Assembly (NCBI GenBank): GCA_003640385.1
Contig: RCAB01000062.1
Location: forward strand, 124,001 to 188,000
From: Setaria digitata
Lineage: Eukaryota; Nematoda; Chromadorea; Rhabditida; Setariidae
Length of the DNA: 64,000 nucleotides
Direction of reading: 5' to 3'
Under the pieces are notes generated by a model. It was not told the origin of the DNA. It saw nothing but the letters and a program-made list of their open reading frames with translations, and ran no database searches. The position numbers and the translations under genes are program-made. Below, piece after piece: positions 13,401 through 26,400 of this stretch. Position 1 is the stretch's first letter. Every line of letters starts with the position of its first letter.

Positions 13401-16400
13401 CCAGTGGGAATGTACTTCAAAACGATTGATTAATAGGTCATGTTTCCATGATATTTTGATTGTCCTTAGTATATCTGATTGGTCCTGATTTTTGTTCATT
13501 AATTGTGTAGACGATTCCTAATACCATTTTATTCCTTGGCACTTGTTCTCGTTGTCAATCTTTTACGTATATGCAGTGATTCCTTACGAGTGGAACGTGG
13601 ATCTTAACACTCCCTCCTTGCTGAGGGACAAGTTTCACACATAGCACTGCTTTTTTCTTCGATATATATTGATACAACTGGATTGGATAAGTACGGGGTA
13701 TGTGTAGGAACATGTAGCTGTACATGTTGAGATCCACTTTCGGTTCAAGAAGTATTCTTCCTTTTATTTTGTACAAGTTGTTTGAAGCACCTGTTCAAAT
13801 TACACTCCTGCAGGTCTAGTTTCTCTATATTCAGATGCATTTAATACATTACGCACGACACAATAGAATTGTTTTTGCTTCATTGGGCGGATTTTGGGAA
13901 ACAAAGGTTTTAAGCTGTAGTTGTGTATGGAAGAATGGGAATAACTGAATACTCTATGAAAGTTTTGTTCCAAAAGTTTCAAAAAGCGGGTGCCTAGTAA
14001 AGTTGTAGAAAGATGTTCCGAGGGGTGTAATTTGACAATGCATGTACCGGAAGAAACAATCCATACCTTCTGGAGCATGCTGTGTGTCGGTGGTGAAAGA
14101 CATGGGTAGTGAGACGTTAAAATTTGAAGGTCGTATCACTATTCTGTTTTTCGCCTCGTATCACGGCGACGCTCCCATCGTAAATTATAATCATCCGCAC
14201 CTCCCCGAGTGGTTTACCTAGAATTTTGAATATTTTCGATTTTCAATTCGCGTAACTTCTACTTCATGCGGTACTTTATTTCGTCGCGGAAACTGATGTT
14301 ACGGACGCTGTGACACAAGTGCAGCAGTGCTCCGTTATTTTTGTCGTTGTTACTGTTACTGGTAACAAGAGAACGATATTCGGTACAACATGTGTCGGAT
14401 TAGTTGGAATTGCTGGAATCTTAATGTCTGCAATGTTTCGCGTTGCTTTTTGGTTTCACGAACTATGCCGATTAATCTAAATTTATAATCGAACTTTGTG
14501 TCTGCATTAGGTGACTTCGTGCTATAATGCGGGTTGTTTTGGATTTTTTCAGTAACAAAAATTTTAAAGCAGTTTCTGATTTAGTATGTCTCAGTAGGAT
14601 TGTGATCGTAGTTCGAAGTCATCCCACACATGGTTAGGAGTAATTTTTTTTATTCGTTTTCGCACTGTATTGCTATATTACCTGGTACATTACTATGAAC
14701 TGTGAAGTAGTTACCACTAGTATCGATAGGACACTTGGAGATGGAAATGCCACTAAACGGTAGGAAGTTGGTGTCATATGTTCACCAAGTGTGATCTTGA
14801 AGGTTTGATGCTGCGAATATCGTTGCCTGCTGTTTTGGAATTGTATTTGCTAGATTTAACCTATTTTATTACTGACACATTATTATGAACTGTGAAATAG
14901 TTACCACTACTAGTGTCGATAGGATTTGTGCTGGGAATGTTCAACTGAAGTTCACGCCGAATTAGATGAGGGATCCTGATGCTAGGAAATATGTAGTAAG
15001 AAATTATGGCGGTTCCTTTTCACCTTGTAGCCCCTGAATGCTTCTGTTCCAGTTTTGCTTTACACCGCGCAAATGGTTCATGGCGTTTGCAGGCATAACA
15101 GTAATTCTCTTTCGGCAGCGGTAGACAGAGTTATGGCATAAATAGTGATAGTGGGACTATTGCCAGCAACTCTAGCGGTCTTACGATGGTGGCTGTAACG
15201 ATTAGAGTAGTACTGATAGTAACTAGAATGGCAACCTTGGCGGTCACCACGATAACGACGGTTTTCTATGCTGTCCTGTATTAAATAGTAGTGTATTCTT
15301 TCTCTAAAATGGGGGAGTTTCTAGTGGGAAGAAGTGGCAACAGGTGCAACCGTGTTTTGTAGGCAAAAATGCATACCTTGGACGTCAAGGATGCTCTTGT
15401 ACCGTATTTTTTGAGTATTTATTTGAGGCAGGGGTAAAGCAGAAGATGGGTGAAGTATTTACCAGTACTGTTTGGCTCCGAGTTGACGATAAGGGGTAAC
15501 CGTAATGTGATGAGAATCAAAAGGTAACAATGTGCGTGTATGTTGTGATTATAGGATGATGGGGTATAAGAACGAAATATGAAGCAAGTGAAACAAAGGC
15601 ATTATTTCTTTCACCGTTGTTCAAGTTGAGATGGATTGTCATGTACAAGGAATGATGCAGGGATATAAGGGTAAATAGTATTAGTAGTAGTAGTAGTGAT
15701 GGTGGTAATAGTAGTAGTATTAGCAGTAGCAGTAGAAGGGAGGATGAGAAAGGTGAATGTTGGATGGAAGAGGTGGAGGAAGCTTCATGGGTGAAGAAGA
15801 AGTTCTTCCTTCCCTCTTCCTTACACTATTATCAAATCATCGCAGCTGCTTAACAGTGAAATGAAAAAGGAACGACAGGTGTCCCTGAAGCAAATGGCGC
15901 CTCATTTCCTCCTTCTTCCCTCTCCGCCTTCGACTCAATTCCCTTCTAGTGAGGATTGGTATTCAGCATTGTATCTGTCGATATGGTGTTGTTACGGGTA
16001 TTATGCTATTGTGTTGTGTCTTGCTCCTTTTCCGATATCTATGGATAAAGAATTGCTGCACCAGGATGATTTTACTGGGAAGGTAGAAGGGAAGGGAGTA
16101 TGGGCAATATTAAAAAAAAATTTTTTTTATGTGTTTTTGCCGTAAATGTTGTTATAAGCCTGTTGGAGAATGTATGTGGTATATATATGTGTGTGTGTGT
16201 GTTTGTGCGCATCCTAATGTATTTGAGGTGCACAATTCTCTTATTTGTACCGTTTCCCATTATCATCACATCCTTCCATCTCCCGCATTTCCTGGTTTTT
16301 CTTCTAGTTGCTAAAACGTTTCCTTTTTGCTTGTTGTGTTGTGAATTTGACGACACACAAAAAAAAAAAAAAAAAAAAACGATAGAGATTTATTGCCTCT

Positions 16401-19400
16401 TTCTCTCATTGGAAACTCGGATTTCTACCTCCATTGTTCATTCCCTTTGTTCAGTCAATGCAACGTGCTCCATGCGCACGGTTTGCAAATTCTGACCACG
16501 TTTTGGGTGGTTGCACAGGAGGGATGGAAGAGTTGTGGATGGATCATTTGCATCAGGTTGTGAAGTCCACTAAGAACTGCTCACTAGGATTTTCAGCTGG
16601 CAGTTGAAAATTTTCATAATGATTTGCCTCTTTAGCTTGATGTGGGAGTCATATTACTGTCTCACCTGAGAATATGGTGTAATGTTAGTGGAATCTAAAT
16701 CCTCGAGTGAGTCGTGCTTTTGGGCTTGTAGCAGAGTGCTTCTCTGAGAAAACTTGTGACTAAAGGGTGCTGGATGTCTGGATACACGTAAAGAGGTGGG
16801 ATGCGGTTATTTCGTAGCAAGCAGCTGGTTTCATCCCAAATTTGTATGCTTGTCGAGAAGCAAATGGATGTCGGTGTCGTTAGAAAGGGTTTTTTTTGTC
16901 AACAAATAACAAGTAAGGTGTATTGTTTAGGTTTATCGCAAGTTATATTGTTTACGAATTGTATGCAGCATCTCCCAACATGTTTTGTTGCGTGCTTTTT
17001 GATTTCTTAGGTGATGCACAACCACTTGTTTGGTGTAAATGTCAGTTAGTAAATCTTAACTTGGTTTTGCTGTAGTGTTCTCAATGTTTCTATGCAAATC
17101 TTCCCGTATTACTCTTTGAGTGATCTTGCACTGTGTTTTTGGATTGACGGTTTTCTTTTTCGAGAATTTGTCGAAAAGGACTTCTCCAACACGTCAAAGT
17201 GGTCGGTGATGTGTCGCTAAATGAAATTCATATCACAGCCAGCTTTGATGTGTTGTGCGCTTGTCGTCCCATCGTATATATATATATGTAGGCGTATATT
17301 CAGACTTGCATCTTGGCATTGGCATTGCGTATGGCTTGTTCCTATGCTGCTGTGACAGGTCGAATATACCATGTATCGTATTCAGACAGAATTGAGTGTT
17401 TTGCTTGGTTTCGTCATATTGTTTGTAAGCTTTGGAGACGCTTTGTGAAGAGCTTAGGTTCATCAGATGCTGCTGTTTAGCTGAATTCGCAAAATAACTG
17501 TTTAGAGACACGAGGACAGCTTTTATGCAAGTGTTCATATATTTCGCGAAGTGTCTCCGAGCATGTAATCAAGCAGACGTGTTGATTATGGTACCGATGG
17601 TATTGCATGTAGTGAAATTGTCTCCAAATGGATCCTTGTCGTTTCTGCTACATACCATATCATTCCGTAATTGTTCTCTTGCTTTGTTTTTGTCCTCTTT
17701 TCCCTGCTTTTCCTTGTTTTTCGGATTATATAAGCCGTATGTTTTTGAAACCGTATGCTGGTGGCAGCATTTCTTGTTTTTTCTTTTCGAAAATGATTTG
17801 GATTGGTAAATAAAAGAGAACTTGTGTTAGCCATATGGGCCCGATTCACGTTTATTTGGTTTCTTTGTAATGTATGGTTTGTTGATTGAAGAAGAGTGCT
17901 TTCACCGGAATATGTGTACTGAATGCTGAAGACAATAAAGTTTCTGAAGAGAGATGAAAGAGTACATCCGGGATTCGGTGGCTGGGGTTGAGGAAGAACA
18001 TTGTAAGTGAAGAAATGGATAGTAATGTTCGTAATGTTTTCAGCTCCTCTGCAAAATTGTCACATGGCCGGGAGCCTTAACGAAGAGATGGATTTTCGAA
18101 AATTTTCTCGGCAGATATAGCATACTGCTACAAGATACTGCGTTTCAAGTCCGAAAAGTAATACTGAAGTTTTACATTTTTTCCTTTTGAGATTTTAATG
18201 TGGCATTAAAAAAGAGTCTCTGGGGATTCAGTTGATTGCGAATGATACCACAAATTGAGGGACACTGCCTACTTTATCCTCCTCTTTTTTCCTCCCGAAT
18301 CCGGTAGGTAATATATACTGACAGCAAAGAACTGTTCCCGTTGACGCGCACGTAAGGTGGCTTGCTCACGTTTGTTTTATTGATTCGAAAGATAAATCTG
18401 CTGACTGTTGCAGTACGGTATCGTTCCCTCCCATATATTTATCTAGCCGTTATAAAATGAATAAGGTTTTGCTGGTGAGAAGAAATGAGCAATTTGAAAA
18501 CCGCGGGGATATGGAGAGGGTAAAATTTGGTCATCATTAGGTAGGTAACATAGATGTGTGCAGCTGCAAAGGGAGATGAAATAATAATGAGACTCTCGGA
18601 TGGATCGGGACGGGTATTGGAGGTCCAAGAGTCCTGTTACTCTCCATCCACAACAGTCCTGCCCCGTTATTTTGAAAATGTGGCATTGCCTTTGTTAGCT
18701 CTATTCACCTTCCTCTCTTTGATGGTCGTCTGGATTTTTACCATATGGAAGAGGGAGGTCAAAGAACAAAAGAAGTGATGGTGAGGAAGACATGATTTCG
18801 TAACTTGAGCTTGTGCCAAAAAGACTAGAGATTTCCATCTCTCCTTGGTTCATTATTTTAGTGAGTGGAGGATTAACGTTAGGGAAAAGTAGTTCCCTGG
18901 TCAAAGGTCATTTTGACAAACCATCCCATATCATTTGCGTATGTTCTCAATGATTTTTCAGCGAGAATTTTACACTCACACACAGACATGTGGCAAAAAT
19001 TTTACGCATACATTGCGAAACATCTTTTTCTCTTTGTGCCAGCATCGAGATTACTTAACAAGTGGGGGGCAAAAACCACGGAAAGAGATTCAGTGGAAAA
19101 GGTGGATATGAGGTGACAATAAAATTATCCCACAGATGTCTGAGAATCGTTTCCGAAAAATGCTCGATAGAAAGATGATCGGTACATTTAGGCTGCATAA
19201 ATTTATCAATACAGTTGAATTTTCCCTCTTCATTTAAACTGAGTTGTCGAAGATGTTGAGTCAGTGCTGAGGAAATCAAACTGAAGATGAACAGATGTAG
19301 TCTGAATTGCTCTGAGCGAACTGCTTCTTTATCAGTCTCTGAGGGATCTTTTCGATACAACGTAGAATAAATATCAACCCTTGAAAAACATGGAGTTGAC

Positions 19401-22400
19401 TACACCTATACACTCACACGACAACATTAAGAAACAAAAGTCGAGTCGCGTTGAAGGCTGGAGGACCTTTTCTTACTCATGAATTTCTTGATAGGAGACA
19501 GACATGCACAAACATGTTTAACAAGAAATACAAACATGTGGAGGCCAGTCAAGTGAGAGATCGATTTGAAAATCGATTTCGAAATACGATATTTCCGGAG
19601 GAGGGATGTATTGTTTTACCGCTAGGGTTCCCGAAACAGGATATATTTTGGCAGTGGTAGTGGTATACAGATTTAGGCTCGTGACCAAAGTGACATTAGG
19701 AGTGTGCGGTAATTATGGGGATTTCTTGATTTCCCATTCAAAAAATAATTAAAATAATTTAAAACCATATTTCCTGTGATATTTTGGTGCAGTTTTGGAA
19801 TAACAAAAACTAGCAAACTAGATTTTTGGAATTATGGAAGTTGGCTACTGGAAACATCCCAGAGAGGTTTTGCTAATTCATGAGTGCGTGAACCGTAACT
19901 TGAATCGATAGCATCTGAGAATTCCGCGTGTTATTTTTGATGCACATCGGTCAATGAACTGAGAATCAAGTGGAAAATATCCTCTCTTCAGTACGTAAGG
20001 GGAAGTAGTACATTTTGCGCATTCAGTATGAGTAGAGAAATGCAAGTTGAAATCTTAAAAATATTAAGTAATAAAATACAGTGGAAGTAGCAAACAACAT
20101 TTCTCCTAAGCTGATTAAATTACGAAATGATTCTAAATGTTTATGTTTATCGAAAGAATTGCAGTGTGGTAAAATGATATAACACAAGTTATGAATTTTG
20201 CAGCGAAGTTAATGATATGATGTATATTTTTTGAGTGATGTAAGAGAGGAGTATTGTAAACAGCCACTAAAGATAAGGAATGATGATGAAATCATGTTTA
20301 CTGGAATAATTGAATTGTCATATGATGAAATACTTGAACTGAAGGATTGAAGGTGTACTGCATTGGTGGATAACTTGAAATTTTAATAGTTCAAACACTT
20401 GATGTAGAGAAGATGTACGTGTATATACTGGTAGTATTTTAATTCCCACATGTAAAGTTTTGATTGCAAAGAATCTCTTAGATCAGAGGGTATTGTTTCT
20501 GTTGGTTTATGGAAATGATTGTTGGACAGCTTTCTCGGCGATAAAAACACAAATTTTTTATTTGGATAAGACACAAAATGAGTATTGTTGTATGTATGAA
20601 TAGTAATATGATTTCGAATGAGTGTAAGTTGAAGGCAACAAAGTGCATTTAATTTATTTTGAAAATAAACACTTCATTACGTATAATCCTTAAACATTCC
20701 AACTAAAATTGGCGCAACTCTGCCACCAGTTGTGCAATATGGTAGTGTCGACTATTAATTTAGTGTAACATATCAAGATTTGTTCATTTTAACTAGTAAC
20801 TTTTTCCTTGAATTTCGAATTCACCGGGATAATACGTCATTCATTTCGAATGAGTAACCTGAAAGTTGTCCTGGAAGATCTGTTATATTGAATAGTGTTT
20901 AACAGTGTATAAATAGTGTGGTTTATTATGGAAATAACTTTCTGTAGTAAGTATGTTCGTCATCAAATAATGGTTGTTGTTACTGCTACCATATAATTTG
21001 TCCAGCGGTTATTAATAATTACATAAATTCCAGACATGTATAACAATCCTGGGAAAATTGGCGATAATGTTCGGGAAGAATTTTACAGAACAGGTGGAAA
21101 GAAAATGAAATTAATGCAATTTTTTTTTTGTACTAATTTTTTTTTTTGTTGTATTATGATCTTTTAAATTTCTTTTGGTAGGAAGTAATAAGGATCAGTA
21201 TAAATGAAACATATTTACAAAATATATAAGAAAATATCTTCTTGAGATGAGAGAAAATTGAAAAAAAAAAGGAAGATGTTCAAATAGAATTTTGAATTGA
21301 TTTTTAATTTTGTCATTTTTCTTTGTCCCCTACTAACTTTTTCCTCACTTTATAATTTTTTGACAAGTTTCTAAACTTGGAATGTAAAATTAAACCGGAT
21401 TATATTTTAAAATTAAAAAATTGTTTCGTTTGCAGTTTGCGGTACCATTTTTGATGGCAACAAGTGAAGATCCAGTCTGGGGTGTACGAAAATCTTCATG
21501 TGAGGTGTTTGTAGATGTTGCAAAGAATTGTACAGTTGAAACGAAAGAATACAAACTTGCACCACGTTTTATTACCTTACTGCATGATACTTCACGCTGG
21601 GTACTTTTTTGCCTTTCTTTTCCCTCTTTTTTTTAGTTCATGAAATAAAGTTTTGCTTAACTTGTGAATAATCGATCAACTGATTATATGATAATCGCTA
21701 GCTATCATTACTAGGAATGAGAAAAATTGAATTCATCGTCTTCTTATTTTGTTTTTTAATGTTTTGTAAGTTATTGTTACACATATTATTACTTCTACAA
21801 GCAAATATATAATCAGCAATCAGTTTCTTGAGCGAATTTTTGAATAACTCGGATTCATTCGTTTAATCAAGACAACTTTCCGACTTCTTTCCAATTATAT
21901 GTATATAGGTACTAATTGGAAGGATTAGGTATGTATTAAAATGGCTTAATAAAATTACTAAATAATCCAATTGGTTGAAATTTAAAAAAGTATAAATGAA
22001 AAATGGAAGGTTTTGTGATTTTTTTCTCTCAACAAGTAGTTTAGTGTTCAGCATGGCGATATTGATAGTGAAAATGTGTTCTAAAATGAATTCCTGTCTT
22101 TTGACCGTTCTTATTTCTAAATGTGTCGCTGCTCGAAATTTCAAAACTTCTCACGCATCAGAACATCAGAATAATGACGCCACAAAGAATTGATTGCACT
22201 CTTCGTCCAATGCGAAACTTGATACACCGTTTTTAATGCGGCCATCATAAAAACTGCTCTGGTCGAGGCCTGATTTCCTTATTTCGTGCTATTTGAAAGG
22301 CCTGGAATGTGATGTCCTAACTTATTCATTGTTTTATGATTGCAGGTAACACATGTAGCATTTCAACATCTTGGACATTTCATTGCAACATTTGCTGATA

Positions 22401-23380
22401 AAAGTCGTATGGGACTTGAAATAAAAGATGGGCGCTTGGTTGTTGCGAATTGTTAGTTTTGCATCTATCCAAATGATTAAATTCTGATTTTATTTGAAGA
22501 ATTCTTGTATTTTGGAATTCGTTCGAATTTCACAAATTACAGTGAAGTAGCATGTCTTAGTTTTTCTTTCTACAGCTGATATGATAGAAGATGGTAAAAG
22601 TATGGGCAGTGTAAGTAATGGAACGGTTTTGAGTGAGGACGAAAATGAATTGTACAATCAGCTACCTCCGGGCGTTATGCTTCCGAAATCCGATGCAGAT
22701 ATTGAGTCAAAAGAATCATCATCATTACCAGCACCTCAGGAGCAGAGGTTGTTGACCGATTTGTATTTCTTAATTATACAAATACCATTTATATAAACAA
22801 ATAATTTTTTTATTTTTTCTTCTCACACATTTAGATGAAAGACTTTTTCATTCTTATTTATAATGAAATCTGGTCCTGTGCTCATATTTCTCATAAAGTG
22901 GAAAATCGGTATAAAAGTTGAGTAAAAAAATCACTCTGAATTTCAGATATGTTCTGAGTGAATTGACTTGTATGTTAGACTCATGGGCCTTATCGGATGA
23001 TTCTACAGAATCTCATGGCTCTTTTAGTTTCAGTTGGTAAGTCTCTCATTTTCCTACTGCCATCTAATCTGTCACCTAGCTGTTTTATTTGTGCATCGTT
23101 ATGTAAACTTTTTACTTCGTTATTCCATCCTTTCATTCAGGTGGGACTAATTTATCACTAATTATTAATGCAGTTATTGATAATGTGGATATTAAGTTGA
23201 TGCTGGATTCCATACTGTATTTGTGGATAGATAATAGTAATAATCATTTCAATCGTTGTGTTCTCTGTAATTAAATGATTAGATGATCAAAATTAAGAAT
23301 CTTGTTCTGACCTTCGTAGACCAGGTCTCACTAACTCCATGCTATTTTTAAAATATATATATATATCAANNNNNNNNNNN

Positions 23381-23411
<31 letters not shown>

Positions 23412-26400
23412 ATTATAATTATAATTACTTAGCATGGACAGTGGTAATGGTGTAGCTGCATCATGTTCAACACATAGCGACCTAACAAAGTTAGTGATTG
23501 ACGCCAATGATAACGATGACAGTAGCGGTGATGAACAAGATGACGTCAATGGCATCGACGAACCATGTCCAATGGACATTGAAGACGACGATATAGAAAT
23601 TTGTTTTGAGGCAAGATTTTTTCCCTGTGTAAATCATGTTTTCAATTCCCACTATAATGGGGTTTTGATTTGAATCGCCAAATAACACATGGAACAAACG
23701 GACCCGAAATTTTAGTTTAATTTTTAATTTTAATTTTAAAAAATTTTTTAGCCAGGTACTAAAAAACCGTTATCATGATTTTACTTTTAATAGGCAGGCA
23801 TCCTAGTTAATGATGGGATGTTTTCAGGGCGATAAAAATTTTAAAGGTGATCTCTTATTTGATGATTTGTTTTCAGGAACCATCAGAAATGGATGATAAC
23901 GATGACATAAGCTCGTATTATCCACTTATATATTGGTCAACCAGTTCTTTTGACATTGATTTACGGTCATATGGGAAGAACGCAGTTGCCAATAACAATA
24001 ACAATAATAAGAATAGAAACAAAAGCGGTGTTAAAGAACTTATGGCTGAATTTATTCAACGACATTCAAATTTATTTTTCGACTCACCAAAACATGGAAT
24101 CAATGTAAACTTTTGCTTGGTTTTTGGTCATACTGTTGTCCTGATTTAATGGTTATATTTGCTTGTAGGGAACATTAGACTAACTTATCACAATTCATTT
24201 TCCTTCACTTGTGACTGCTTTTATGGCTACATCCTGGCACTTGTCAATATTATTCAAGGAATATATCACATGTTAAAATGACGGCAGTACCTGATAGAAG
24301 TTAGCCTAGTTGCATAAAGTTGAAAGCCACAGGAAGCAAACTTTTTGCTTTTTCCTGGTTACTGGATGATTTCATTTAACCTATTTTTTAACCTACTCAG
24401 TAGTTGATGATTCGTTCCTAAGTGTTAAGAAAAAAAGTATCCTTCGAAAAGCAGTCTTGGCTCGGTGACTTTCACTCTTCAAAGTCTTTTTGTTTAGTGT
24501 TTTACTGCTTCACTAATTCAAGCTTTGTTTAAAAAGAGCAAATGTTGTTTATTTTTATTGGAGATAGTTTATCTGGAATGCCGACTTTTCAGGATGCTGA
24601 AACTGGATCTAATGGACTTCTGAAATGTAATTCTTACGTTGCAGAAGAGGGTGAGGAAATGGATATAACCTTAAATGAAGTGAATAAAACTTTCACAGTA
24701 ATGTCTAAAACAGATCTATTGCCGAGTTCTGATGATGATGATGATGAGGATGAGCAAACAACGTCATCAACTTTTAGAACTCAGGTTTTACTCTTAAACA
24801 GATTATTAATTTATGTCTTTTAAATTCCACTGATAATAACCCCTTCCATCATAATGGTATGTTTAGTTACTATTATTAGCAGTGGTAGAGTAATTAATTA
24901 TGGCTAAATGTTATAGGAGGGTATACGACTTTTATTTCAGCTTTTAATGGCAGTCCAGTTATTGGTTGAAAGAAATGCATTTAAAGTAACTGCTGGAATT
25001 TTCAGATGGTAGTACCGCAGGCTTTGCTAGACAGTTTTGTACATATGGTTTCACCATGTGAAAATACAGACGGGGAAATAAATCGGCAATGTGCCCACAG
25101 TTTCCCTGCAGTTGCTTTTACTCTTGGTCGCAATAACTGGCCATGTATCATGGGTACCTATAAGCAGTTAGCATCGGATATGCAGGTACTTTTACCCTTC
25201 AAAGTAATTTTGTTTTAATTTCTCATGGAAATTTGTGCTTAAGTCGAAAATTCTTAATAGTTCTTTCGGCAACTGTTTCATCCCTCATTATAAAATTATA
25301 TAATTGATGAAGTAGGTGTGTGAATGAATAGTAATTATTGGACGTGCATTTTCATTGAGGTACAAGTTTAACAATGGCTGGTAGGAAAATAAATTAACTA
25401 ACTCATATGTATTGAGAAGAAAAATGACTTTATTTTTTTCTTTAATTTCAAGGTTTTTTAGTGGCGTGTTCGACATACGTTGGCATCATCGATTCACGAA
25501 ATAGCAGCGATCATCGGCGAGGAAAATGCTGATGTTCATTTGGTACCCGTATTTGAACGCTTCATGGAAGATATAGAAGATGTGAAACTTGGTTTATTGA
25601 ATCATTTATATGACTTTTTTAAGGTGGGTTTTTGGTTTGCCAGACTTTTTATACATGGTTTATTACCAGATTGAGGGTTGAGATGTGCTGTGCGGGGTAA
25701 CCTTTGGCTGAAATAAGTCAGGGCAATTCGAGCTTTGCAGTTCAAGAAGAAAAATGTTAGTATCACTGTTTTCGATGAACCATAGCTGATTGATTTCAGC
25801 TAATTATTAAATATTTATATGACTGTTGACTCGGTTGTTTAATTTGTCGGCTTTGAATCATCTTCCCATAATGAACATAAGAAACGTTCATCTTGTTTCA
25901 GTTAGTAACACCCGCTACGCGACAAAAGTTATTGTCTGTATTACCGAATTTTTTGCATTCCGATGCTGATGGTGGACGTAATTGGAGATATAGGCATGAA
26001 TACGTTAGGTAAATCCTTTTATTCTTTGTTAAAACAATCTTAATGTCGTGATGCTATTCTTTCCTTTAGCTGATGCTGACATCTGTTAATAGTTTTTCCT
26101 CCCTCACCCATTATAACTTTTAGTTTTAATTTAATATATTTTATTCATAATTTCTTTACCAGCTGACTTTCTCAGTTTTCCGGAATCAATTTTTCTTTGC
26201 AGACAATGTGTTCTTTTATGTGATCTCTTTCCAATGCGTGAAATTAATGAATATTTGGCTGCTATAGCTTTAACATTAGCTAATGGTTAGTTATCATTTT
26301 TTTGAAATGAAAGGATACAGAGTCGGTAATTAAGCGAAACTGTTGGGCTGTATCAGCTTGACTTGCTTTTTAAATCTCGTAGTTGATGAAGATTGTACTA

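Larger units (their letters stand above)
9096..21033 (+). other. very long (about 12 kb) ppfr-1 intron or exon-missing interval with a GC-richer block
   Basis: The upstream exon ends one base into a codon (phase 1) and the next recognised exon (T-C-I-T-I-L-G-K-L-A) starts in phase 0. About 10-26 residues of a HEAT repeat must therefore be encoded here, in an exon I could not place confidently. Much of 10.0-19.6 kb is far less AT-rich than its surroundings (single 60-base lines near 11.9 kb exceed 55% GC). It has CT/GA-rich tracts and triplet repeats but no long conserved open frame, so a nested gene is not supported. Confidence 0.55.

Noticed and set aside
16184..16206. TATATGTGTGTGTGTGTG run as a possible promoter element
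   Set aside because: A plain dinucleotide microsatellite with no other promoter feature.
20390..20418. Possible missing ppfr-1 exon (VQTLDVEKMY)
   Set aside because: Phase-compatible on both sides and slightly like FDVETK of PPP4R1, but far shorter than the human segment and with a weak donor; not added to the gene model.
23828..23846. 19-base potential microexon in ppfr-1 between TTTTCAG and GTGATC
   Set aside because: It would shift the frame between two exons that already join in phase.
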